Origin: Benincasa hispida
Lineage: Eukaryota > Streptophyta > Magnoliopsida > Cucurbitales > Cucurbitaceae
DNA: 64,000 nt
Assembly: GCF_009727055.1 (NCBI RefSeq)
Contig: NC_052353.1
Location: 44,775,734 to 44,839,733, forward strand
Direction of reading: 5' to 3'
The notes beneath the pieces were generated by a model, which did not search any database, had not been told where the DNA came from, and saw nothing but the letters and a program-made list of their open reading frames with translations. Positions 45,306 through 57,593 of this stretch are shown in pieces (the first letter of the stretch is position 1; the number at the start of each line of letters is the position of its first letter). The translations under genes were made by a program, and so were the position numbers.

Positions 45306-45374
45306 ACTTTAGATCGAGCGACAAACGGCGGCACATGGATCCGAGCGATTGGGTGCGGCCGATAATGGACGAAT

Positions 45375-45452
45375 GAGAGGATCTACACCACGGACGACTG
45401 GGTGCGACTTCAGATCCGAGCCAGATCTACACCACGACAGACTCTTCACCCA
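45375..45452. repeat. 78-bp repeat, unit 3
   Basis: Third copy, preceded by 69 bp related to 45137-45189 (GGTGCGGCCGATAATGG). It is the only copy not followed by an adapter junction: it runs on into CAATCGATGGATG, so this is the likeliest genuine continuation. Confidence 0.9.
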
Positions 45453-45785
45453 CAATCGATGGATGAATGGCAAGGGTTTGAAAGAGAAAAGTGAGAAAGA
45501 AGAAGGTTTGAAGAGGGAAGTGTGAGAATGAAAGGAAAAAGAAAATAGGGAGAGAGTGAAGAGGGAAAAATGAAAAAATGGGGGGAAATAGAAAATAGGG
45601 AGAGAGGGAAGAGGGAAAAATTAAGCGGGTCTTTAATGTCGATTTAAAATGGACATTAAAGGTGCCCCTACAATGTCGGTTTAAAACTGACATTAAAGAC
45701 CGCTTTTAAAAAAAAAACAAAATCGATATTATACATCTGATTTCACTTTTTTCAACCAACATTAAAGCCCAAAATTCTTGTAGTG
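45453..45785. mobile_element. Right end of a CACTA-type element (left end missing)
   Basis: The end CTTGTAGTG at 45777-45785 is the complement of CACTACAAG. Just inside are inverted TTTAATGTCGGTT-like motifs (45630-45700, 45755-45765), the usual subterminal repeats. It is followed by TAT and then by LTR sequence, so it lies inside the Copia 5' LTR. No matching left end was found upstream, probably lost or misjoined in the adapter-affected region. The purine-rich stretch 45470-45620 has no ORF. Confidence 0.75.
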
Positions 45786-46967
45786 TATAACTGCAGTGAG
45801 AAGAGTGCAACTATGGGTCTTTAGTGGAGTGCACCCACAGTTAACGAATATTATGTACTTGGTTTATGAGTTTAGCCAATTAATCTCATATTGTTAGAGC
45901 TTCTGATCTGTAGGTCCATCAGGTCCTCTTCCTAGCTCGTAAAGGGAATTGAGGTAGCTATGCTTTGAATAGAGTTTAAAATGTTCAAATTCACTTAGGG
46001 AAATAATATAATGTATAATGATACGTTATAATATAAAATTTACATTTTAAACTTTATAATATAAATTTATTTTTGGATATAATTCAAAATTAATTTATAT
46101 GAGAATTAAATATTTGAAGGAGTTCATGGTGTCCCCTCTAGGTAAGAATTGGTGCCTCACATATTAATGAACTAGATTCAGATTGAAACTGCAGGTGAAA
46201 ATTAATGTGTATTTGATGCACTTTAAAACTCTAGGTTATGAGAGAAATACAATTAAATTTTATCCAAATATAATCCAAATTAAATATTTGATATCAAATT
46301 GGAGATAATTTAATTGGAGAATTAGATAATTATTTAATTTAGTTTAATTTAATTAAAATTATAGAGTATGTGAGAGATGTTTCTTTTAATATGATTTAAA
46401 TGAATTCATTAATTAAATCTAAATTCAATTAGATTTAATTAATTAAATTAATTAAGTAATTCCCACATAGGGAAATTATCTAAAAAAGTGGATGGTTCCA
46501 TGTTTCTCTCCCGCTCTATCTTGGTTGATAAAAAAAAATGGTTTTGGCCATAGAGAAAAAAAGAAAGAAAAATCCTACACGTAACCTTTTTACTTCTATC
46601 AAAGAAAATTTCTCGTTCTTCCTTTCTTTTTTCTAGTTCAATTGGTTCACACAAACCAAAAATTACCAAAGGTATTTCAAAGAATAAGAAGGTTGCTCTT
46701 TAGGTGATGTGCTAAAATCCCAATTAGAGAATTGGATTGTCATTTGATTCTACAAAGATAAAGGTTTTTACTCACTTGGTTCTACAAAAGTAATGGTTTT
46801 ATATTTGTATTTTAAGCATACTTAACCTAAGTACTAATTGTACAGTAGGCTAAATTTGGTTTTTCTTTATTTTTGAATTACCCAATGTATGGATATTTAA
46901 GAAATCCTAAATTAATAATGAGTTTTGGTTCTGTTCTTTCTGCTGCAATAGGACTTTCATCCCTACA
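45786..46967 (+). mobile_element. 5' LTR (right part) of the composite Copia element
   Basis: Matches the 3' LTR at 57995-60081 over its right part: CAGTGAGAAGAGTGCAACTA near 45794, TTAGTGGAGTGCACCC, and the end TTTCATCCCTACA at 46967. The left part is missing where the CACTA end and adapter-containing sequence lie. A primer-binding site follows at 46970, showing that this is a 5' LTR. Confidence 0.82.
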
Positions 46968-46969
46968 AT

Positions 46970-46982
46970 TGGTATGAGAGTC
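46970..46982 (+). other. Primer-binding site
   Basis: TGGTATGAGAGTC, one or two changes from the initiator-Met tRNA-complementary TGGTATCAGAGYC, two bases after the LTR end. It marks the start of the internal region of the composite Copia element. Confidence 0.8.
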
Positions 46983-47283
46983 TTCTCATATATTAATTAG
47001 GATTCTGAAATTTGCACTAGATTTTGGTGGATTAATTGAATAGTGAATATTTATTAAAAATGAATGTTTGTGGTATTTTTGGCCTTAGATTTACATACTT
47101 TTTATTTGATCAATTGTAAAGGCCTCGTGTTTTTTTGGTGTTTTAATTATGTAAATTGAGTCCATTAGGACCCTTACCGATGAAGATCGAGACCAATTCT
47201 GCAAAATTTCAGGCTAAGAAATTGAAAAAAAGGAAATAAAAAAAGGAATGACAATGACGTCAGGAGAAGGTTATCGTCATGAT

Positions 47284-49281
47284 TGTTGGGGTTGATGCCC
47301 TAAATCTCGTAGGGTCTTGTAGTTTGTAAACACTTGTATGAACAAACATTTTATGATTTATAGTATATGATATTTTATTCATTTAATTCTATGAAATATG
47401 AGATATTTTAGTTGCATTAACCACAAATTAATAAACTAAGATCCATGGTTATCGTTGTAATTTAAGCATGTATGTGGAGACATACAAGTGGATTGTTCTT
47501 TAAGTGATAACCTAAATGGTCTGTAGTATATGGATAAGGAGGGATACCTTATTTTGGTGACACTATGAGTGTGACCTGCTTTGTAGGTGTTACAAATGTT
47601 GTAAAGTGCTACAAATGATCTGATCATGATCATTCATGTATTAGACATGCGAGCGAGGATATTCTATACAAAGGAGTTTGTATAAGATCGGATCACGAAA
47701 TGTTTAGTCTCATTATATAATGCCGTTCATAATTGAGACTTTTATTTTACTAGGATGACCACAGGTAACATGACCTTAATCCTGATTGAGTTGTGAACTC
47801 CTGCCTATGAGGGTGGTCTTTTAATTTGCATGGGTGAGAGTGACCAGATCGCCGACTCAACAAACATACCATTTTGGGGATTCGTCTAATTGGGGAGCTG
47901 GGAACTCAACTACACAAGAAGGAATTCACTCCTTCCTCGATACATGGGTAAGTAGATAAATTGCTCCCTTAAGGGCTGATTCCGGAGCTTGAACAATGTG
48001 GTGCAACACCTTCTCTTGGCCCGAGAAGGATTTAATCATAGTAGGTTTATGACCTATTATTCATTAGAGGAATCAATGGCACCTAAGGAGTTAGATGTAA
48101 CTATAGGGGTAAAATGGTAATTTGGCTCAGCTGTACTTACAAGTGATTTATGAAGAGTCATCGTACTGTTGATTGGTTATATCCAATGGACACAAAAATA
48201 TATCTTTAGTGCGAAGAGTACAACTGTCGGTATTTAGTAGAGTGTTCGACAGTTAATTGATGGTGGATAATGTGATTAAAGAGTTTAGTCAGTTATTCAC
48301 GTACCGTTGGAGCTTCAAGCTATAGGTTCATAAGGTCCCCTTGGTAGCTCAATGGATTCAAGTTGATAATCAGTTTTTGGGTTAGTTTAAAATGTTCAAG
48401 TTAACAAGAGAGAATTTGATTATATATGATATAATTAAATTAATTCAATTATATATGATATAATTGATATGATATATTTGATACATTATTATTTGATTGG
48501 AGGAATTAATATAAATATGATTTATATCAAATGCCATAAAATAGAAAAAGAATTATGGTTTGTTGCATATGATGCAATATTAAAACTATAGGTTATAAAT
48601 ATAAAATGATAAGTTAGTTATTGTATTTATTTATAATTTATTAATTATATGATAATTGATATTTCTTTTTCTCAATAATCGACCTTAGTGGGTGGTTAGA
48701 CGGTTTTATGGCTAAGTGGGATATAGAAGAAAAATGGTTTTTCTATTCATTTTATGCGACACGACAATAAGTGATTAGATTACTAATTGAGAGACTAAAC
48801 GATAGGATCTAGTTTTACTATACGATAGTTTTCGTTTCTAAACGACTGAGTATTGAGTCTATGCGGTAGGTTTCCTTCTTCTACATGATACTTCTGTCCC
48901 TTACTTGATTGTTTACTCTAATCTTTCCCTCTATCCAAAATCAGCCAGAGACAACAACTCTTGGATTCTCACTTAGAAAATACCAAAGTAATCTTATGGT
49001 AGTGTCTAGTTCTGTTCGAGGATCGAGTTGATACTCATTGCTGGTGTTCAAGGGAGATCGAGTTCAAGTTGATCGTTGCGTTCGAGTTTGATCGAGGGAC
49101 ATACGTGAAGAAAGAGTTCTTCAAAGGTATTGTTACTCTATCCTTTTGATAAGAAGCATGATGTAATTTATTTTTAATGCATAATCATTTTTGTATGATT
49201 GTAAGTGTTTAAGTTCTTTCACAATGGAGTTTGGAACGATCTGCTTCCGCGCAAAGGTCCTTTATATTTAGAGTTTCTTCA
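47284..49281 (+). mobile_element. Solo LTR (Copia-type), 1998 bp, flanks ATGAT/ATGTT
   Basis: Starts TGTTGGGGTTGATGCCC and ends GAGTTTCTTCA. Flanks ATGAT (47279-47283) and ATGTT (49282-49286) match at four of five bases. It is the closest relative of the LTR at 6847-8783, sharing TCTCGTAGGGTCTTGTAG-type starts and ACGATAG motifs at 48790-48850. It interrupts the leader of the composite Copia element. Confidence 0.83.
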
Positions 49282-51097
49282 ATGTTGACGTCAGCAGAGA
49301 CCTGGTTAAGGATGTTGGATCCAGATCAAGTTGGTTCAATCCGATTCAAGCTTGTTGGGTTTGATTCTATGTTAATTTGGCTTGGTTTGCATTTTTGGGG
49401 TTCGGTTCGAAGCGGTTCGAGTTGGTCTGGTCCAGTTCTGGAGTAGTAGAAGCTTATTTTAGGATAAATTAGCATAATTAATGTAATTTAATTGCTTTAT
49501 TTTATCCTAGGGGCCAAAATTACCGGTTCATTTGATATTTAAATGTTTTATGGATGACATTTAGATAAATCACACCATAGGTTAAGCATGTTCATGCATT
49601 TTAATATATTATAAAGCATTAATGTATGTTATTAATGCATGATTTATATTTAATTTCATGAGTTATTTAATGTAATTTTTATATTAAATTAATGAAATTA
49701 ATAAAGTATGAAACATGACGTTACTAGTTTAAATATAAAAGTTATATTTAATTGAATGTCTTGAGCATGCTTGTTTGATTTTCATGATTGGCTTTAATAT
49801 AAAGTATTAAGTTAATAAAATTATGAAAATCAAAGATGCATTGAGCATGAAACATCCATAATATAAATATAAATGTTATATTTTTCATGTAAATACATAA
49901 AGTATGTATTATTTAATTAATTAGAATATGATTGTTAATTAAATTAAATCATAGAGAACATGAGTATAGGGCTAATAATTAAAATTTGAAAATGATTTTG
50001 AAATTAATGATTAGAAACTGTCAATCTATAATCAAGAATTGCACGCACATAGGATCATAGGATAATAGGATAATTAATTATTTTTAAATTGTTTAAAATT
50101 GATTAGACCTAAGGTCACTTTAATTCTAATAGGATTAGAATTATTTCTCACTTAGTTTTAAAATAGTTTTAATGAACTAAGTAGGAAAAACATTATTATG
50201 ATTATAAAGGAACTCTACCGATTAGGTTCTATCTAGGCTGGAGGTATTTATGTTAACATGCAATGTCACTAGGTTAATTAAAGAAGTTTAATTCACCTAG
50301 AACATAGGTAAAAGACCATATTATAAAGAGTTATAATAGGCATAGACATAGATAGATTGATTTAGTTGGATTTATCTAAGTTAAATAACCTTAAAATATG
50401 GCAGGACACTTTAATGGGAGGAAACTTACAAAATGAGATATTTATATCAAGTTTTGCTCCTACGTCCCCATATTCACACCATGAGAACCATGTTCTGCTT
50501 CGTGTCGCCTTGGGCACGGTCTTCCTTCCGAAAATGTTTGCATGGGTCAATAACAAGGTGAATGACGAAAGCGTCCATAGTAAGCAGGACGAGGGATGTG
50601 TGTCAATGTATCCTTCGATCTCCACCCCTGGGTCACACCGTGAGATTCTTATGATCTGCCTATGTGTCATCCTGGAACGACCATCCCTTCAAAGTGTCTG
50701 ATCATAGGTTTCGAAACACCACGAACTCATGAAAAAGATAGAGTCACTTAGGTTGATTACCAATGGTTGTCTTTCCTAACGGTAGCCTATTGGTGCGTAC
50801 CTTTGTGATATGAAAGTGGGAGGGTTACATTTACAGGGATGAGTTAAGAGTTAACGAATTCTTGATTGAACAACGATGGCTAATGTCTATAGAAATATGA
50901 GTTATTTTGATATTAGTATTAGCTGAGAGTTGTTTCATTTTAGAGAAGGAATGGATGATCACCCTTCTGTGGCTGTTACTCTGAACCCCTGAAGCATCGT
51001 TGCAAAAACTAAATCAATAGTTTATTAGGGCTCTATGATTTCTTATTTTTGCTAAATTGATTGGATAAGCAATTATTTGCTTGTGTGATGGGTTAAG

Positions 51098-52934
51098 TGT
51101 TGGATTTTATGTCCAAAAACTTGTAGTTTGTAAATTGATAAACATATTCTGTTTTATTGTTCGATAAAATTGTTATTGAAATTGTAATCTTGAATCCAAT
51201 AAACTAAGGTCCTGAAGCTATTTAATGTAGACTTGAACTTTATGTGATGACATAAAACATGGATCAAGTTCGAGTATATAGCCTAACATGGTCTATAGTA
51301 TAGGGATAAGGTTGGACGTCTTGTTCTGGAGACACTATAGATACGGCCTACTTTGTAGTTAATACAAACGATATGATCCTGAATCGTTCATATAGAGATA
51401 TGTGAGTGAGGGCATCCTATGCAATGAGTTTGTATAAGACTGGACCACGACTTGGTCACTTTTGCTTTATAACACTGTTTACTGTATAAAACTGACTAAT
51501 TCAAATTTGATGACCTAGGTAACTCGATCTCAATCCTGAGCTAACAATGAACTCCTGTTTATATGGGATTATCCTTAGATCTCCATGGGTGAGAGAAGCT
51601 CAACAATGTTCCCTCAATAATCCTCCCATTTCAAGGGTAAGACCGGGTAAATAGCTGACATAAGGTGGAAGATAGACTTCACTCCTACTTGTCTCTAGTG
51701 GTAGTAGATAGGTTGTTTCCTTAAGTGCTGACTTTGGAATTAGAACAAAGGGCCCCATCCTCTCACTAGGTTGAGAGGGACTTGATTTGTTGGTTGAACC
51801 ATAAATCAATTGTTCTTTAGAGGTTCAGTGGGACTGAAGAAACAAAAAGTGTTCTCAGGGGAAAAACGGTATTTTGACCCAGCCAAGACCACGAACAACT
51901 TGTGAAAGATTGACTTACTGGTTATGGTTATATCAGATGGAAACAAATATATCTACAGTGAGGGGAGTGCAACTACGGGACTTTAGTGGAATGACCCATT
52001 AGTTAACAAATGTTGATTAATTAGGTTAAAGAGTTTTATCGATTAATCTTGGATTGTTGGAACCCATGATCTCTAGGTCCATTAGGTTCCCCTGCTAGCT
52101 CATATGGATTAAACTTATAACAGTATGTTGGATTGATTCGTATTGTTCGAATTAGGAAAATGGATTAAAACCGACTTGTATATGCGATATCGCTATTCAT
52201 TTTTTATATGACACTCTATATTCAAATGTGATTTGAATTTTGAAAATATGAATACGGATTCATGTTCGGGAGGTCAAAATTAGTCAAGAGGATCAAAACT
52301 GTAAAAAGTCAAAGGGTTGACTTTTTTGCTAGAGAAAGTCAAAGTTTGACTTTGACCAAATGGAAAAAAACCATTTTGCTCTTGACTAGAGTTAGTGGAA
52401 TTTTCCAAATTTTTGTTGGATAATCCCACTAACTTAAGTGGACTATGTGTAAACATTATAGAATGACACATAATCCACTTTGGTTTAGTGCTTTGTGAGG
52501 TGTTGATTTTTGGTGAGCTTTTACATGCATTAGATGCATGTAATTGTTTTATAAAAAGGAAGTTTTTTTTTTTTTAAAAAAATAAATTCCTTTTTTTTAG
52601 CAAGCTAAATTTTCTATATTTTTTTTGTTTCCAAATTCTCACCAAAACTCCCTTTCTCTCACATTAACCTTGAACCTCCCTTTCTTCTCTTTTCATTCCT
52701 TCATTCACTGAGTCCCACAACCTGGTTCTGAGTCTACAGACTAGTAAGGAAACTCTAGTGGTGGTCCGGTAGAGTTCGGGTCGAGATTCAACGAGAAAAA
52801 ATATTTTTCGGGAGCTACAAAGGTTGTACACTATCCCTTTTAGTTTACTGTTTTCTTTACATTTGCATGCTAATTTCCTTTTAATTAGAGGCAATTAGAT
52901 TCTTATTCCCCTGTGTATGTCTCATGTTTCATCA
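51098..52934 (+). mobile_element. Solo LTR (Copia-type), 1837 bp, TSD TTAAG
   Basis: Starts TGTTGGATTTTATGTCC and ends CATGTTTCATCA, with TTAAG at 51093-51097 and 52935-52939. It sits only 40 bp before the gag ATG and could be mistaken for the 5' LTR of the element, but the perfect duplication and the separate LTR plus primer-binding site at 46967 show that it is a solo insertion in the leader. Confidence 0.9.
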
Positions 52935-52974
52935 TTAAGGCAAGGATAGCTAATATGATCAAATGTTTTCAACA

Positions 52975-54875
52975 ATGTCTTTCTCAATAATTGTACTGCT
53001 TAAAAATGAAAAACTTACCGACAAAAATTACTCTACGTGGATGTCCAACTTGAATATAATTCTAGTTGTTAAAGATATGCGGTTCATCTTATCAGAGGAA
53101 TGCCCTCCAGCCTTTGCTCGTAATGCACCCAGGCTATGAAGGATGCTTATGACCAATAGATAAAGACCAATGGAAAGGTCTACACCTTTATCTTGGCAAG
53201 CTTAACTGAGGTCTTGTCCAAAAAGCACGAGACCATGGAAACAACAAGGGAGATTATGGAATCTCTATGGGAGATGTTTGGACAACCGTCCTATCACCTC
53301 CACCATGATGCTCTCAAATACATTTACAACTAGCGAATGAAATAGGGGCAATCTGTTTGGAAACATGTCCTGGACATGATGGTCCAATTTAACGTGGCAG
53401 AAGCAAATAGAGCGGTCATAGAAGAACGCAGTCAGGTTGTGTTTATCATGAAATCACTACCGAAGAGTTTTCTACAACTTCGCAGCAATGCGATGATGAA
53501 CAAAATCCAATATAACCTGATCAATCTTCTTAATGAGCTACAAACTTACCAGTCTCTTATGAAAAATAAGGGACTGGTTGAAGGAGAGGCAAATGTTGCC
53601 CATTCTAAAATGAAGTTCCAAGAGGGTTCATCCTCTGGAACTAAGTCTGTTTCTCAGTCTTCTACTTCAAAGAAGATTCAAAAGAAGAAAAGAGATAAGG
53701 GGAAGACTTTCATTGCTACCGTTCTAGGTAAGGGAAAGGCCAAAGTTGTGGTTGACAAAGGCAGGTGTTTCCATTGCGACGTGGATGGACACTAGAAGAG
53801 AAACTGCCCTGAGTACCTCACTGAGAAAAAGAAGGAGAAAGAAGGTAGATTTGGTTTACTTGTTTTAGAAACATGTCTTGTTGAACATGATAAGTTTGCA
53901 TGCATACTTGATTCAGGAGAAACTAATCATGTTTGTTCTTTTTTATAGGCAAATAGTTATTTTCAACAGCTAGAAGAAAGTGAAATGACGCTTAGGGTCG
54001 GAATAGGACACACCATTTTAGCCAGTGCAGTGGGAGTTGCAAAGATATTGTTTGGAGATGAATTTATTTCTCTTAAGGATTTGTACATCGTACCCAGAAT
54101 TAAGAGAAATTTAATTTCTATCTCCTGTCTAATCAAACAATCTAACACTATTTCCTTTGAAAGTAATGAAGCGTTCATTTTTTAAAATGGTGTTCTTATA
54201 TGTTCAGTTAGATTAGAACATAACTTATATGTATTAAGACCAACCAAAGCAAAAGTAATTTTAAATCATGAGATGTTTAAAACTACTGAAACTCAAAATA
54301 AAAGGAAACCTATTTCTTCTAAAAGTAACAACACATATCTTTGGCACTCAAGACTAGGTCACATAAACCTCGATAGGATCGAGCGTTTGGTAAAGAATAG
54401 ATTTCTAAATGAGTTAGAACATGATTTATTTTCACCATGTGAATCGTGTCTTGAGGGAAAATGACCAAAAGATTTTATAGTGGAAAAGGTTATAGGGCCA
54501 AAGAATCCTTAGAGTTAATACATTCAGATCTTTGTGGTCCAATGAATGTAAAAGCTCGAGGAGGATACAAATATTTCATCTCTTTTATAGATGATTATTC
54601 AAGGTATGGTTACTTATACCTAATGAGGAATAAGTCTGAAGCTTCTAAAAAATTCAAGGTATTTAAGGGTGAGGTTGAAAACCTATGAGGTAAAACTATT
54701 AAAACACTTGGATATGATTGAGGTGGAGAGTATATGGATAAAAATCCCAGGACTATATGATAGAACATGGAATTCAATCCCAACTTTCAGCTCATGGTAC
54801 AACACATCAAAAAGATGTATCAAAAAGGAGAAATAGAACCTTGTTAGACATTATTCGTTCGATGATGAGTTATGC
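52975..54875 (+). pseudogene. Copia gag, protease and integrase (broken)
   Basis: ATG at 52975 opens a gag of the Copia/UBN2 type (NEKLTDKNYSTWMSNLNIIL), with stops at several positions; the longest intact part is 53376-53794 (LQTYQSLMKNKG, basic KKIQKKKRDKGK). A zinc knuckle CFHCDVDGH lies at about 53765-53793 with a stop replacing the next residue. The protease has ILDSGETNHVCS (about 53908-53942), keeping the catalytic DSG. GAG-pre-integrase WHSRLGHINLDRI is near 54342. The integrase core (HSDLCGPMNV, YFISFIDDYSRYG) runs 54510-54680. It ends at SMMSYAQL near 54876, where LTR-derived sequence replaces the rest. Same family as the copy at 1-853. Confidence 0.9.
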
Positions 54876-55953
54876 TCAGTTAACGAATACTGATTAGTTC
54901 AGTCTAAAGAGTTTAGCCAATTAATCTTAATCGTTGGAGGTCATGATCTGTAGGTCCATAAGGTCTCTCTACTAGCTCATAAAACATGAATACCTTGAAT
55001 GATTAAATTGAGTGAATTTGGAATGATATCAATTTGAATTTTTCAAATTGAATTTTAATTTGAAAAATGTTCAAATTGAAAATAGGGTTTTATGATTAGT
55101 TCAAATTCAAATTAGGGTTTGCACAATTATATTGATGTTTAATTTATTGAAATTAAACAAAATTGGAGAGTGTATAATATTTAAATGACGATTTAAATAA
55201 TTGCATGAATAAGATTCATGTTTAAAATTAAGTGTGTGATTAATCTAATATTTGATATTAAATTAAATCAATTAATTAAATATATTTAATGAATTATAAA
55301 ATCCAAATTAATTCCAATTTAGATTCAACGTGAGAAATTGAATTTTTATTTGATTAAATCAATTAATTAAATCAAGATTTTAATTAATTTGGAATTAATT
55401 GTAACTTAAAATTGGAATTGGGTTTCTAAAAACTAGTGGGGTTTTCCCACATTTAGTAAGAAGGAGGTGTAACCTCCATTGAATCACACACCAATTCCCA
55501 CTTAAAAATGAAGTAGTTGCTGACATGGTTAATTGTTGAAGTGCCTATATGTATTCATGGGATAAAAACAACTCCAATTTGCTGAGATGAGTAATTTTTT
55601 GACAGAGACCAAAAGCTGAAAATCTGTTTCAGCTAATATTTTCTTCTTCCTCTTGAAACCCACAAAATTCCTTCACCAAATTCACAAAAATCTAAGTTCC
55701 ACCACTCAAATTCAAGGTTGAGAATAGTAGAGAAGATCTTTTGATGGTCAACGGTGGATTTGGAGCTGAATTGGTGTGAAGAGCAGCTTGGAATTGAAGA
55801 ATTCATCAAGAAAGGTATGTAACATGAAACCCACTTGTGATTTTCTGAAAATGCATGCTTTAAAATTCAAATTAAATGTAATTAGAGTGCTTATTGATTT
55901 TGTTGCTTTCATTGCATGTTTTTGTGTCCTATCAGTTAATGTTCTTCAACTCA
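54876..55953 (+). mobile_element. LTR 3' fragment replacing the integrase-RT junction
   Basis: Begins inside LTR sequence (TTAACGAATACTGATTAG, then TTGGAGGTCATGATCTGTAG and AAGGTCTCTCTACTAGCTC), the right-hand part of the LTR families here, and ends near TTCTTCAACTCA. The left half of the LTR is absent, and pol between integrase core and the RT linker is also absent. This is therefore an insertion with deletion, or recombination with a nearby LTR. No target duplication. Confidence 0.72.
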
Positions 55954-57420
55954 GTATGAGAACTTGTAGATCTACCTGAATTGGTAAAATCCATAGGGTG
56001 CAAATGGTTCTATAAGAGAAAGAGAGATACAGCTAGGAAGGTACAGACCTTCAAAGCTAGACTCGTAGGAAAGGGTTACACCCAGAGAGAATGGTTTAAC
56101 TATAAGGAAACCTTTTCTTCCATTGCTATGTTAAAGTCAATAAGAATTTTCTTGTCCATAGTCACATATTATGACTATGAGATATGACAAATGTACGTTA
56201 AAACTGCCTTTTTGAATTGTAATCTTGAAGAGAATATCTTTATTTCTCAGCAAGAAGGGTTCATAGTCCAAGGTCAGGAGCAAAAGAGTTGCAAGCTGAA
56301 TCGATCCATTTATGGATTGAAACAAACGTCTAGATATTGAAACATTAGATTTGATACTGCGATCAAATCTTTTGGTTTTGACCAAAATATTGATGACCTT
56401 GTATATACAAGAAGATCAACAAGCATAAAGTAGCTTTTCTAGTACTTTATGTGGATGATATCCTACTCATTAGGAATGATGTAGGATACCTTATTGAAGT
56501 GAAGAATTAGCTAGCGGTTCGATTCCAAATGAAAGATTTAGGAAAGGCACAATATGTTATTGGGATCTAAATCATTAGGGATCGTAAGAAAAAAAATGCT
56601 GACACTGTCTCAAGGAACGTATATCGACAAAATATTGACTCAATATTCGAAGCAGAACTCCAAGAAAGGTTTATTGCCTTTCAAGCATGGGATTCACTTA
56701 TCTAAAGAACAATGTCCTAAGACACTTCAAGAAGTTAAAGATATGACACATATTCTCTACGCGTCAACTGTGGGCAGCTTAATGTATGTTATGCTCTTTA
56801 CTAAGCTTGACATATGTTATGTAGTGGGAATAGTCATTAAGTACCAATCCAATCCAGGGTTAGACCATTGGATGGTGGTTAAGAACATTCTCAAGTATCT
56901 TTAAAGAATGAGGGACTACATGCTGGTGTATGGGGCTAAGGATTTGATCCTTACAGGGTACACCGACTCTGATTTTCAGACTGACATGAATTCTAGAAAA
57001 TCTATGTTAGGGTCAGTGTTCACTCTTAACGGTGGAGCTATAGTTTAGAGAAGCATCAAGCAGGGATGTATAGTAGACTCCACTACAGAGGGTAAGTATG
57101 TAACTGCTTGTGAAGCAACTGAGGATGCAGTCGGGCTCAGAAAGTTTCTTATAGATTTAGAAGTTGTTCCAAATATGAACTTACTCATTACATTATACTA
57201 TGACAACAGTGGAGCTATAGCCTGCTCGAAAGAACCCATAGCCACAAACGAGGAAAGCATAAAGAGAAGAAGTATCACCTAATACGGGAAATAGTGCAAC
57301 GAGGGACGTGATCATCATGAAAATCGCTTCGGAGCATAACATCATTGATCTATTTATGAAGGCTCTTTTGGCTAAAGTGTTTGAGGGTCATCTAGAGAGT
57401 CCAGGTCTTTGATAGAAGTA
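55954..57420 (+). pseudogene. Copia reverse transcriptase and RNase H (broken)
   Basis: Starts at ELVDLPELVKSIGCKWFYKR and continues FKARLVGKGYTQREWFNY, VKTAFLNCNLEENIFISQQ, LNRSIYGLKQTSR, then the catalytic LYVDDI-type motif near 56440-56460 in another frame, SKKGLLPFKHGIHLSKEQC (56660-56715), GSLMYVMLFTKLDICYVVG, and the RNase H part with YTDSDFQTDMNSRKS, TTEGKYVTACEATEDAV and YYDNSGAIACSK. Multiple stops and frameshifts. A leader of about 160 bp and polypurine tract TTCAAGTGGGAGTTTG (57580-57595) follow. Confidence 0.9.
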
Positions 57421-57593
57421 TATAATTTAATTTAGAGCAAGTTGAAGATGTGTAATGGGTATAAGAATGCCCTACTTTATTGTATTTATATATTTACTTT
57501 TCATGTAATGTATTTATACATTTGATATTTCCAGCTTTGGAATATTTATTGTATATACATCCCACTAACTAAAGTTTTAGTTCAAGTGGGAGT

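Larger units (their letters stand above)
46983..52974 (+). other. Untranslated leader of the composite Copia element (interrupted)
   Basis: Leader pieces 46983-47283, 49282-51097 and 52940-52974, separated by two solo LTRs. Joined, they amount to about 2.1 kb between primer-binding site and gag ATG, unusually long for Copia. GACGTCAG occurs on both sides of the first insertion. The block 50440-50700 is less AT-rich and open in two frames on opposite strands (50366-50701 and 50362-50670), but I recognise no protein family and treat it as leader. Confidence 0.6.

Noticed and set aside
45106..45336. 76-codon minus-strand ORF containing SYTHLDVYKRQ
   Set aside because: It is the translation of mosaic-end adapter junctions joined to repeat sequence, not a gene.
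50362..50701. Overlapping plus and minus ORFs of 111 and 102 codons
   Set aside because: Both strands are open over the same stretch inside a retrotransposon leader; no recognised domain. Kept only as a note on leader composition.
51098..52934. Reading this LTR as the 5' LTR of the downstream gag-pol
   Set aside because: It has a perfect TTAAG duplication on both sides and no primer-binding site after it; the true 5' LTR with primer-binding site ends at 46967.
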